Positions 1-5,543 of a DNA stretch of 5,543 nucleotides are shown here, piece by piece. How positions within the stretch are numbered: the first letter of the stretch is position 1; each line of letters begins with the position of its first letter. This DNA is from an uncultured Lachnospiraceae bacterium (GTDB lineage: Bacteria > Bacillota > Clostridia > Lachnospirales > Lachnospiraceae): the NCBI GenBank assembly GCA_905236275.1, contig CAJOPI010000064.1, forward strand, positions 1 to 5,543, given 5' to 3'. Below the pieces are notes generated by a model that saw only the letters and a list, made by a program, of their open reading frames with translations, made no database searches and was not told the origin of the DNA. Both the position numbers and the translations under genes were made by a program.

Positions 1-15
1 GAAGCACCACGAAAA

Positions 16-80
16 CACGAATATTGGGTGGGATTGTGGGAGCACGAAGTGCGGAACAATCCCTGACATCACTTTTGACC
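16..80 (+). repeat. Palindromic intergenic repeat, copy A
   Basis: A nested hairpin is visible. GGGATTGT (30-37) pairs with ACAATCCC (56-63), and inside it GCAC (42-45) pairs with GTGC (49-52) around a GAA loop. The flanks are CACGAATATTGGGTGGG on the left and ACTTTTGACC (71-80) on the right. Both flanks reappear in reverse complement at the other end of the window (5464-5539) around a different hairpin, so I call this a member of a dispersed REP- or MITE-like family. There is no T run after the stem, so it does not look like an intrinsic terminator. The family assignment rests on only two copies. It could also be the tail of an upstream gene plus a hairpin. Confidence 0.5.
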
Positions 81-116
81 TTAACATAATAATTATACTC
101 GCGTCTGTTAAATATT

Positions 117-164
117 GCAAAATTCAGTTGGAAGCCTGGCTGACAACTGAATTGTAACTTTTGC
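117..164. promoter_or_regulatory. Strong inverted repeat in the trpE upstream region
   Basis: AATTCAGTTG (121-130) and CAACTGAATT (144-153) are perfect 10-base inverted repeats around a 13-base loop. GCAAAA (117-122) and TTTTGC (159-164) could extend the pairing or pair as an alternative. If the promoter at 195-203 is the only one, this lies upstream of the transcript and would be an operator or the terminator of an upstream gene. T-rich stretches follow the stem on both strands, which would suit a weak bidirectional terminator. If an upstream promoter exists, it would be a leader-RNA stem. No T-box consensus, run of Trp codons or TRAP-type array of GAG/TAG triplets is visible. Confidence 0.45.
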
Positions 165-167
165 ATC

Positions 168-193
168 AAGCTACTGTAATTTAGTGGTTTTTT
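168..193 (+). terminator. Weak possible terminator or attenuator stem before trpE
   Basis: AAGCTACT (168-175) can pair with AGTGGTTT (183-190), with two G-T wobbles, around a 7-base loop. The stem runs into a T stretch ending at 193. The order stem then T run resembles an intrinsic terminator, and with the stronger hairpin at 117-164 just upstream it could be an attenuator for trpE. Against this, the stem is A+T-rich and weak, and the T run lies directly beside a good -10 element, so the stretch may simply be promoter DNA. Confidence 0.2.
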
Positions 194-194
194 C

Positions 195-203
195 TGTTAT
201 AAT
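195..203 (+). promoter_or_regulatory. Extended -10 promoter for the trpE operon
   Basis: TGTTATAAT contains a consensus TATAAT at 198-203 preceded by TG one base upstream, the extended -10 arrangement. No good -35 is present at the usual distance: the bases around 174-180 match TTGACA poorly, which an extended -10 can compensate. Transcription would begin near 209-211, giving a short leader of about 33 bases before trpE. All five downstream genes are close enough to be served by this promoter. Confidence 0.55.
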
Positions 204-242
204 TTTTTTGAAACAACGTGTTTAAGGAGAGGAGAACTTGAA

Positions 243-1697
243 ATGGTCAGACCGTCACTGGAGGAGGTCAGACAGGTTGCCGAAAAGGGAGAGTACAAAT
301 GCTTTCCTGTGAGTGCGGAACTGCTGTCTGACAGGAGAACACCGATTGAACTCTTGAAAATTCTTAAGAATATGTCAGCTCATGTATTCATGCTTGAATC
401 AGCAGAGGCTCATGAACAGTGGGGACGATACAGTTTCTTGGGCTATGACCCCAAACTCCTTATAAAATGCAGGGCAGGAGAATTCAGCATCGGGGATGAG
501 ACATATAAGAACGACAGACCGGAGGATGCTATAAGGCAGATATTATCTGAATATACGAGCCCGAAGATAGAGAGCCTTCCGCCGTTTACGGGAGGACTTG
601 TCGGATACTTTGCCTATGATTATATAAAATATGCCGAGCCGAGTCTGAGACTTGATGCGAAAGACGACGAGGGCTTTAACGATCTTGACCTCATGCTTTT
701 CGATAAGCTGATTGCTTATGATAATTACCGTCAGAAGATAGTTCTCATAGTTAATATAAATCTTGATGATTACGAGAATAATTATAAAAAGGCGTGCGAA
801 GAAATCAGGGAAATGAAGGAACTTATCGATAAGGGCAGTCCGGCGGAAGACAGCTCCGGCCACTTAAAGAGCGAGGTTAAGCCGCTTTTCGATAAGGAAG
901 CTTACTGTGAAATGGTAAGGAAGGCTAAAGAGCATATCAAAGAAGGAGACATTTTCCAGATAGTTCTTTCGAATCGTCTGGAGGCGGAGTTCGAAGGAAG
1001 CCTGCTGGATACCTACAGGATACTGCGAACACTCAATCCTTCTCCCTATATGTTCTACTTCTCCGGAAGTGATATGGAGGCAGCGGGTGCTTCCCCCGAA
1101 ACACTTGTAAAGCTCGAGGACGGCATACTCCATACCTTCCCTCTTGCGGGAACAAGACCAAGGGGAAAGACAAGGGAAGAGGATGAAGCGCTGGAAAAGG
1201 AGCTTCTTGCCGACCCTAAGGAGATTGCGGAACACAGTATGCTCGTAGATCTCGGAAGAAACGATCTGGGAAAGATAAGCAGTTTCGGCAGCGTAAAAGT
1301 CGAGAAGGCATATGAGGTACAGCGATACTCTCATGTAATGCATATCGGCTCTACCGTCAGGGGCGAAATACGTGAGGACTGTGATGCAATGGATGCGATA
1401 AATGCGGTCCTGCCGGCAGGTACATTGAGCGGTGCGCCTAAAATAAAGGCATGCCAGCTTATCAACGACCTCGAAGACTGTAAGAGGGGAATTTACGGAG
1501 GGGCTTTCGGATATTTGAGCTTCACCGGAAACCTTGATACCTGCATTGGTATCAGACTTGCCTATAAGAAAAATAATAAGGTCTTCGTTCGAAGCGGCGC
1601 GGGTATCGTTGCAGACTCCGTACCGGAGAAGGAATACCAGGAGTGCATAAACAAGGCGGCAGCGGTAGTTAAGGCATTGGAGGAGGAGATAGTATGA
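243..1697 (+). CDS. trpE: Anthranilate synthase component I (TrpE)
   Basis: Large subunit of anthranilate synthase. It converts chorismate plus ammonia, supplied by TrpG, to anthranilate and pyruvate, the first committed step of tryptophan synthesis in the cytoplasm. The 484-residue length fits the family. The N-terminal domain carries the LES of the tryptophan feedback site (51-53, with GRYSFLG at 61-67). The chorismate-binding domain spans about 218-475, with NPSPYM (265-270), ASPE (283-286), PLAGTRPRG (300-308), EHSMLVDLGRND (330-341), PAGTLSGAPK (391-400), GIYGGAFGY (416-424) and SGAGIVADS (451-459). PLAGT carries Ala where aminodeoxychorismate synthase PabB has Lys (PIKGT), which favours TrpE. 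The ATG follows AAGGAGAGGAG (224-234) with 8 bases of spacing. The stop overlaps the trpG start by four bases (ATGA), which implies translational coupling. The retained LES motif suggests feedback inhibition by tryptophan. Confidence 0.96.
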   Translation: MVRPSLEEVRQVAEKGEYKCFPVSAELLSDRRTPIELLKILKNMSAHVFMLESAEAHEQWGRYSFLGYDPKLLIKCRAGEFSIGDETYKNDRPEDAIRQILSEYTSPKIESLPPFTGGLVGYFAYDYIKYAEPSLRLDAKDDEGFNDLDLMLFDKLIAYDNYRQKIVLIVNINLDDYENNYKKACEEIREMKELIDKGSPAEDSSGHLKSEVKPLFDKEAYCEMVRKAKEHIKEGDIFQIVLSNRLEAEFEGSLLDTYRILRTLNPSPYMFYFSGSDMEAAGASPETLVKLEDGILHTFPLAGTRPRGKTREEDEALEKELLADPKEIAEHSMLVDLGRNDLGKISSFGSVKVEKAYEVQRYSHVMHIGSTVRGEIREDCDAMDAINAVLPAGTLSGAPKIKACQLINDLEDCKRGIYGGAFGYLSFTGNLDTCIGIRLAYKKNNKVFVRSGAGIVADSVPEKEYQECINKAAAVVKALEEEIV

Positions 1698-2266
1698 TAG
1701 TTCTTATAGATAATTATGACAGCTTCTCCTACAACCTTTATCAGATGATCGGAGAGCTTGAACCGGACATAAAGGTTCTGAGAAACGACGCTCTGAGCGT
1801 TGAAGAACTTGAGAAAATGGCACCTGACGCAATAATCCTTTCACCCGGTCCCGGACGACCGGAGGATGCAGGAATCTGTATAGAAACTGCAAAAAAGCTT
1901 TCAGGGAAAATCCCGATACTCGGTGTATGTCTCGGACATCAGGCAATCTGTAAGGCATTCGGAGCAACCGTCTCCTACGCAAAAGAGCTGATGCATGGAA
2001 AACAGTCGGAGGCAGAAGTAGATACCGATTCCCCGATATTCAAGGGATTTGAAAAGAAAATAAAAGTCGGAAGATACCATTCCCTCGCCGTCCTCGAAGA
2101 AACGCTCCCTAACGAGCTTAAGGCAATAGCAAGAACTGCCGACGGAGAAATAATGGCAATCCAACACGAGACCCACCCGACCTTTGGTGTCCAGTTCCAT
2201 CCCGAGTCAATCCTGACCCCCGACGGCGCAAAAATGCTGAGTAATTTCCTACAACGTCACGTATAG
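1694..2266 (+). CDS. trpG: Anthranilate synthase component II, glutamine amidotransferase (TrpG/PabA type)
   Basis: Class I glutamine amidotransferase subunit that hydrolyses glutamine and passes ammonia to TrpE. Its 190 residues are a normal length for a stand-alone subunit. It opens with the family signature IDNYDSFSYNL (5-15). PGPGRPEDAG (51-60) forms the oxyanion region, GVCLGHQ (77-83) holds the nucleophile Cys79, and FHPES (168-172) supplies His169 and Glu171 of the triad. MHGK (100-103) and RYHSL (127-131) are further family motifs. All catalytic residues are present. The start lies within the trpE stop (ATGA), and its ribosome binding site AGGAGGAG (1681-1688) lies inside the last trpE codons. 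In some Firmicutes one such subunit serves both TrpE and PabB. Sequence alone does not exclude that double role, but adjacency to trpE makes TrpG the primary call. Confidence 0.95.
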   Translation: MIVLIDNYDSFSYNLYQMIGELEPDIKVLRNDALSVEELEKMAPDAIILSPGPGRPEDAGICIETAKKLSGKIPILGVCLGHQAICKAFGATVSYAKELMHGKQSEAEVDTDSPIFKGFEKKIKVGRYHSLAVLEETLPNELKAIARTADGEIMAIQHETHPTFGVQFHPESILTPDGAKMLSNFLQRHV

Positions 2267-2273
2267 ACAAACC

Positions 2274-2278
2274 GGAGG
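2274..2278 (+). promoter_or_regulatory. Ribosome binding site that fixes the malQ start
   Basis: GGAGG lies five bases before the ATG at 2284. An in-frame GTG at 2278-2280 would give a protein two residues longer, but its first base is the last G of this GGAGG, so the GTG cannot be the start served by it. The ATG is therefore chosen. Confidence 0.8.
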
Positions 2279-2283
2279 TGACT

Positions 2284-3774
2284 ATGAAGAAAAAATTACG
2301 GAAATGCGGTGTGCTTATGCCGGTGTTTTCCCTTCCTTCCAAATACGGAATAGGATGCTTTTCAAAAGAAGCTTATGACTTCGTTGATGCACTTCAGGCG
2401 GCGGGACAATCCTGCTGGCAGCTTCTTCCGCTGGGACCTACCAGCTATGGCGACAGCCCTTATCAGTCATTTTCAACCTTTGCCGGAAATTCGTATTATA
2501 TCGATCCGGAAACACTTATAAAAAAAGGCTGGATCAGTAAAAAAGAATGCGACAGCTACGACTTCGGAAAAAACAGTCAGAAGATAGATTACGGCAAGGT
2601 CTGGGATAACAGATTCAAACTGCTGAAAAAAGCTTTTGAGAACAGTAAGATAGAGAAAAATCCTGAATTCAAAAAATTCGTAAAAGAAAACAGTGACTGG
2701 CTTGAAGACTTCGCCCTCTATATGTCGATCAAGGCGGATAACGATAACAGGGCATGGTCTGAATGGGATGAAAAGCTGAAACGCCGCGAAGAAAAGGCAA
2801 TGAAAGAAGCGAAGATAAAATTCGCCCGCGAAATAGTCTTTTACGAATTTCTTCAGTTTGAATTTCTGGAAGAATGGAAGGCATTAAAGAAATATGCAAA
2901 TGAAAAGGGCATAGAGATAATCGGGGATATACCGATCTATGTTGCCTTCGATAGTGCCGATGCATGGGCGAATCCGGAGCTTTTCTGGTTCGATGAAGAC
3001 TGCAATCCCGTAGCGGTTGCAGGATGCCCGCCCGATGCCTTTTCCGCTACCGGACAGCTCTGGGGCAATCCCCTTTACGACTGGGAATATCAGAAAAAAA
3101 CAGGCTATGCCTGGTGGATCAAGCGATTGGCAAAATGCTTTGAGCTGTACGACAGAGTGCGTATAGACCATTTCAGGGGCTTCGATGCCTTCTACTGCAT
3201 ACCCTTCGGAGCAAAGGATGCCATAAAGGGAAAGTGGAAGAAGGGTCCCGGCTATGCTCTTTTTGCAGAAATGAAAAAGCAGCTTGGTGACAGACCGGTC
3301 ATTGCGGAAGATCTTGGTTTTCTCACGCCGTCTGTCCTGAGACTTGTTGCCAGAACAAAATATCCCGGTATGAAGGTGCTTCAGTTTGCTTTTGATTCAA
3401 GGGATGATTCCGATTATCAGCCGCACAATTATAACAGCAATTGTGTTGTATATACGGGAACACACGATAATGAGACCACCCGGGGATGGCTCGATTCCAT
3501 CTCACCTAAGGACAAGGCTTATGCCCTTAAATATCTTCATCTTGAAGAGACAAAGGAAGAAGACCTTACCTGGGAATTTATCAGGGCTGCATATATGAGC
3601 GTGGCAGATCTTGCAGTCATACCCATGCAGGATTTCCTCAATCTCGGCTCGGAGGCAAGGATAAACCAGCCGTCAACATTAGGCAAGAATTGGCAGTGGA
3701 GGATGAAGAAATCAGCCTTCAGCAAAAAGCTTCAGAAGCGTATGAAAGACATGGCAAAGCTTTACGCAAGGTAA
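2284..3774 (+). CDS. malQ: 4-alpha-glucanotransferase (amylomaltase, GH77)
   Basis: Cytoplasmic disproportionating enzyme that moves alpha-1,4-glucan segments between maltodextrins or to glucose, used in maltodextrin breakdown and glycogen metabolism. The 496 residues match bacterial amylomaltases of about 500. The N-terminal block has SLPSKYGIG (16-24), a WQLLPLGPT stretch (45-53) and the acceptor-side signature GDSPYQSFSTFAGN (56-69). IIGDIPIYVAFDSADAW (212-228) and GCPPDAFSATGQLWGNPLY (247-265) are GH77 hallmarks. The catalytic residues are in place: nucleophile Asp295 in RIDHFRGF, acid/base Glu342 in AEDLG, and Asp395 in THDNETTRG. It follows trpG by 17 bases with a strong ribosome binding site and no visible promoter or terminator between, so it is probably co-transcribed with trpEG. 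No maltose transporter, glucan phosphorylase or regulator gene is nearby, so the context gives no clue to its substrate. Confidence 0.96.
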   Translation: MKKKLRKCGVLMPVFSLPSKYGIGCFSKEAYDFVDALQAAGQSCWQLLPLGPTSYGDSPYQSFSTFAGNSYYIDPETLIKKGWISKKECDSYDFGKNSQKIDYGKVWDNRFKLLKKAFENSKIEKNPEFKKFVKENSDWLEDFALYMSIKADNDNRAWSEWDEKLKRREEKAMKEAKIKFAREIVFYEFLQFEFLEEWKALKKYANEKGIEIIGDIPIYVAFDSADAWANPELFWFDEDCNPVAVAGCPPDAFSATGQLWGNPLYDWEYQKKTGYAWWIKRLAKCFELYDRVRIDHFRGFDAFYCIPFGAKDAIKGKWKKGPGYALFAEMKKQLGDRPVIAEDLGFLTPSVLRLVARTKYPGMKVLQFAFDSRDDSDYQPHNYNSNCVVYTGTHDNETTRGWLDSISPKDKAYALKYLHLEETKEEDLTWEFIRAAYMSVADLAVIPMQDFLNLGSEARINQPSTLGKNWQWRMKKSAFSKKLQKRMKDMAKLYAR

Positions 3775-3807
3775 AGTTCCATAGACTTATTTATGAATGA
3801 GATAAGC

Positions 3808-4797
3808 ATGAAAAACTACGTAGTATTTGATCTGGAATGGAATCAGGGTTCCCCGCTTACGGAAAATCCGAATATTCCTTTTGAAATATTGGAGATCGGG
3901 GCCGTAAAGCTCGATAAAGACAAAAATATAGTGGATACCTTTAATGAGTACGTGCATCCGCAGGTTTATAAAAAGATGAACTTCATGACCCAGCAGGTGA
4001 TACATCTGGACATGGAGGAGCTTGAAGATGCAGAGATTTTTCCCCATGTTGTAAAGCGTTTCCTGAAATGGTGCGGGGAGGACTATATTTTCTGTACATG
4101 GGGAAATTCCGACCTGACCGAGCTTCAGATAAATATGCGTTATTACGGTATCGACCCGCTTTCGGAAGGACCGCTGAAATTCCTTGATATCCAGAAGCTT
4201 TTCAGCATTGTCTATTCCGATGGAAAAAGCCGCAAGTCGCTTGAATCGGCAGTTGACTTTATGAACATAGAGAAAAATGATATGTTTCACAGGGCTGACA
4301 GCGATGCCTTCTATACGGCGATGATACTTAAAAAGATGGGAAGGCCGGATGTGGAGGATTATTATTCGCTGGATGTATTCCACAGGCCGAAGGATGCGCA
4401 GTCGGAGGTTCATGCGAAATTCAGGACCTATTCAAAGTATATTTCAAGGGAATTTCCCTCCAAACAGGCGGCACAGAAAGAGCCGGAGGTGTCACTTCTG
4501 CGCTGTTATGTCTGCGGCGAGATAATCAGGAAAAACGTGCCATGGTTCACCCTCAACAACAAGCATTATTACTGCGTGGGAAAGTGCGAGGAGCATGGCT
4601 CGATGCGCGCAAAGCTCAGGATCAAGAAAACAGGCAATGGAAATATTTATCTTGTAAAAACTGTAAGAGCTGCCGAAAAAGAGGACATAGACGAGCTTAA
4701 GAAACGCGAGCGAAAGTCGAAGACACAGGCTGCAAAGCTTGCGGCGATGGAGCAGAAGACAAGAGGACGGAACCGCAGGAAATCTAAAAGAAAGTGA
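3808..4797 (+). CDS. DEDDh 3'-5' exonuclease with C-terminal Cys4 motif and basic tail
   Basis: Predicted metal-dependent 3'-5' exonuclease of the RNase T / DNA polymerase III epsilon superfamily. Numbered from this start (329 residues), the exonuclease domain covers about 3-178. ExoI has Asp8 and Glu10 (VVFDLEWNQ), followed by EILEIGAVKLD (26-36). ExoII has Asp102 in WGNSDLTEL, and ExoIII has His161 and Asp166 in HRADSDA, so it is the DEDDh subtype. After a linker come CxxC (Cys233, Cys236) and CxxxC (Cys256, Cys260), a plausible zinc-binding ribbon, then a strongly Lys/Arg-rich tail from about 297 that probably contacts nucleic acid. DNA versus RNA specificity cannot be told. A longer reading from ATG 3793 (334 residues) is possible. 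I prefer 3808 because a weak GAG lies six bases before it, no Shine-Dalgarno precedes 3793, and the exonuclease core then begins right after the Met. No gene symbol is justified; relatives may be labelled KapD-like or RNase T-like. Confidence 0.85.
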   Translation: MKNYVVFDLEWNQGSPLTENPNIPFEILEIGAVKLDKDKNIVDTFNEYVHPQVYKKMNFMTQQVIHLDMEELEDAEIFPHVVKRFLKWCGEDYIFCTWGNSDLTELQINMRYYGIDPLSEGPLKFLDIQKLFSIVYSDGKSRKSLESAVDFMNIEKNDMFHRADSDAFYTAMILKKMGRPDVEDYYSLDVFHRPKDAQSEVHAKFRTYSKYISREFPSKQAAQKEPEVSLLRCYVCGEIIRKNVPWFTLNNKHYYCVGKCEEHGSMRAKLRIKKTGNGNIYLVKTVRAAEKEDIDELKKRERKSKTQAAKLAAMEQKTRGRNRRKSKRK

Positions 4798-4805
4798 ATT
4801 AAGAA

Positions 4806-4810
4806 AAGGA
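4806..4810 (+). promoter_or_regulatory. Unusually close ribosome binding site of trmB
   Basis: AAGGA ends only one base before the trmB ATG at 4812, far less than the usual 5-9 bases. The next upstream purine stretch (AAGAAAA, from 4801) is a poor match to GGAGG. The ATG is still the right start because the encoded MRLRNIPGA is the typical beginning of Firmicute TrmB proteins. Translation may lean on coupling to the exonuclease gene, which stops 14 bases upstream. Confidence 0.45.
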
Positions 4811-4811
4811 A

Positions 4812-5513
4812 ATGAGACTCAGGAATATTCCGGGAGCCAGAGAAGCAGTGGCTCAGGACAGGAGATGCATACAGAGCAGCGAGGAAACAAAGCGGGGCTG
4901 GAATAAGATATTCGGTAATGACAACCCCGTCGCTGTTGAAGTCGGTATGGGTAAGGGAAGATTTATAACCGATATGGCGATCAGATATCCGGAAATCAAC
5001 TTTATCGGAATAGAAAGATACGAGAGCGTAATGATCAAGGCACTGAAAAAACTTGATGAGATGGAAAAGGAGCCTGAAAATCTGAGATTTATCCGGATGG
5101 ATGCCGCCCTGATAGAACAGTATTTTGCGAAGGGGGAGGTTTCAAGGCTTTACCTGAATTTTTCGGACCCATGGCCGAAGGCAAGACATGCAAGGAGAAG
5201 ACTTGAATCAAGAGAATTTTTGAAAATCTTTTCAGGGATTCTGGCAAAGGACGGGATAATAGAATTCAAGACCGACAATAAGGATTTATTCGAATTTGCC
5301 TTAGAAGAAATAGAACCGGCAGGCTGCGAGCTTCTATATGTGTCCCGCGACCTTCATGCGGACGAAGAGGAAATGAAGGAAAACGTCATGACAGAATATG
5401 AGGAAAAATTCTCAGCCAAGGGGAATCCGATATATAAGTACAAGATAAAATTTAAAGATGTCAGGGTCAAAAGTCATCAGCCACAGCAAGCTTGCTTGCT
5501 GGTGGGTGAATGA
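4812..5513 (+). CDS. trmB: tRNA (guanine-N7-)-methyltransferase (TrmB)
   Basis: S-adenosylmethionine-dependent enzyme that forms m7G at position 46 in the variable loop of tRNAs, in the cytoplasm. The Rossmann-type SAM site is VEVGMGKG (42-49), followed by IGIER (65-69) with the acidic residue expected to bind the SAM ribose. The family signature LNFSDPWPKARHARRRL covers 115-131, FKTDN is at 152-156, and the C-terminal substrate motif TEYEEKF...GNPIYK covers 194-209. At 233 residues it is somewhat longer than well-known Firmicute TrmB proteins of roughly 210-220. The excess is the final stretch from about Asp216, DVRVKSHQPQQACLLVGE, which shows no family motif and is encoded almost entirely by the palindromic repeat at 5464-5539, including the stop codon. 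The catalytic body is complete, so the enzyme should be functional. It is the last gene of the visible operon, 14 bases after the exonuclease gene. Confidence 0.95.
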   Translation: MRLRNIPGAREAVAQDRRCIQSSEETKRGWNKIFGNDNPVAVEVGMGKGRFITDMAIRYPEINFIGIERYESVMIKALKKLDEMEKEPENLRFIRMDAALIEQYFAKGEVSRLYLNFSDPWPKARHARRRLESREFLKIFSGILAKDGIIEFKTDNKDLFEFALEEIEPAGCELLYVSRDLHADEEEMKENVMTEYEEKFSAKGNPIYKYKIKFKDVRVKSHQPQQACLLVGE

Positions 5514-5539
5514 CTTTATGACCCGCCCCAATATGAGTG
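5464..5539 (-). repeat. Palindromic repeat, copy B, overlapping the trmB 3' end
   Basis: A long imperfect hairpin spans 5464-5524. GGGTCAAAAGTCAT (5464-5477) pairs with ATGACTTTATGACCC (5510-5524, one bulged A), and CAGCAAGC (5484-5491) pairs perfectly with GCTTGCTG (5494-5501). By hand I count about 27 pairs, with bulges at 5502, 5509 and 5518 and one mismatch (5480/5506). Beyond it, CCCGCCCCAATAT (5522-5534) and GAGTG match, in reverse complement, the flank of copy A at 16-32. ACTTTTGACC on the other side also matches copy A (71-80). The first two thirds lie inside the trmB reading frame and contain its stop. No T run follows within the window, so a terminator role is not supported, although the transcript would fold strongly here. 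Confidence 0.65.
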
Positions 5540-5543
5540 TGAA

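Noticed and set aside
75..99. TTGACC (75-80) with TATACT (94-99) as a second promoter
   Set aside because: The spacing is only 13 bases, too short for a standard promoter, and TTGACC is part of repeat A. Kept only as a possibility in the leader finding.
128..157. Short TTG-initiated frame (9 codons with one Trp codon) in the trpE upstream region as a Trp leader peptide
   Set aside because: There is no ribosome binding site, only one Trp codon, and it probably lies upstream of the transcription start.
864..1343. A 159-codon open frame on the - strand inside trpE
   Set aside because: Antisense to the conserved chorismate-binding domain, with no motif of its own. Treated as a shadow.
3758..3778. 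Small hairpin CTTTAC (3760-3765) / GTAAAG (3771-3776) over the malQ stop as a terminator
   Set aside because: Only 6-8 pairs, low G+C, and no T run afterwards. The next gene starts within about 30 bases.
3787..4413. A 208-codon open frame on the - strand opposite the exonuclease gene
   Set aside because: It lies entirely antisense to a gene with clear DEDDh motifs and has no recognisable domain. Its length follows from the codon use of the real gene.
5464..5543. The long hairpin after trmB as a rho-independent terminator or a CRISPR fragment
   Set aside because: No T run follows the stem within the window, and there is no direct-repeat and spacer periodicity. The matching ends at the other side of the window fit a dispersed palindromic repeat better.

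Overview
The window holds five complete genes on the + strand, packed as one likely transcription unit: trpE, trpG, malQ, a DEDDh-type 3'-5' exonuclease gene and trmB. The protein sequences, the strong GGAGG-type ribosome binding sites, the tight spacing and the style of the intergenic repeats suggest a low-to-mid G+C Firmicute of the Clostridia, most likely Lachnospiraceae (Butyrivibrio/Roseburia-like). That placement is inference from sequence style, not from a search.

Layout: positions 1-242 are non-coding as far as can be seen. They hold a palindromic repeat (about 16-80), a strong perfect inverted repeat (117-164), a weak stem followed by a T run (168-193), an extended -10 promoter (195-203) and the trpE ribosome binding site. 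trpE (243-1697) overlaps trpG (1694-2266) by four bases. malQ (2284-3774) follows 17 bases later, then the exonuclease gene (3808-4797, or from 3793), then trmB (4812-5513) after 14 bases. The trmB 3' end runs into a second palindromic repeat (5464-5539) that reaches almost to the window edge.

How the genes work together: TrpE and TrpG form anthranilate synthase, which commits chorismate to tryptophan. The other three genes belong to different processes: glucan remodelling (MalQ), DNA or RNA 3' end trimming (exonuclease) and tRNA m7G46 modification (TrmB). No trpD, C, F, B or A follows trpEG here, so the rest of the pathway must be elsewhere or absent.

The gene content is ordinary. The most interesting signal is the pair of palindromic repeats bracketing the operon in opposite orientation. 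They share their outer ends but have unrelated hairpin cores, and the downstream copy supplies the last codons and the stop codon of trmB. Next in interest are the trpE leader, with a strong hairpin but no recognisable T-box or Trp leader peptide, and the Cys4 plus basic C-terminal extension on the exonuclease.
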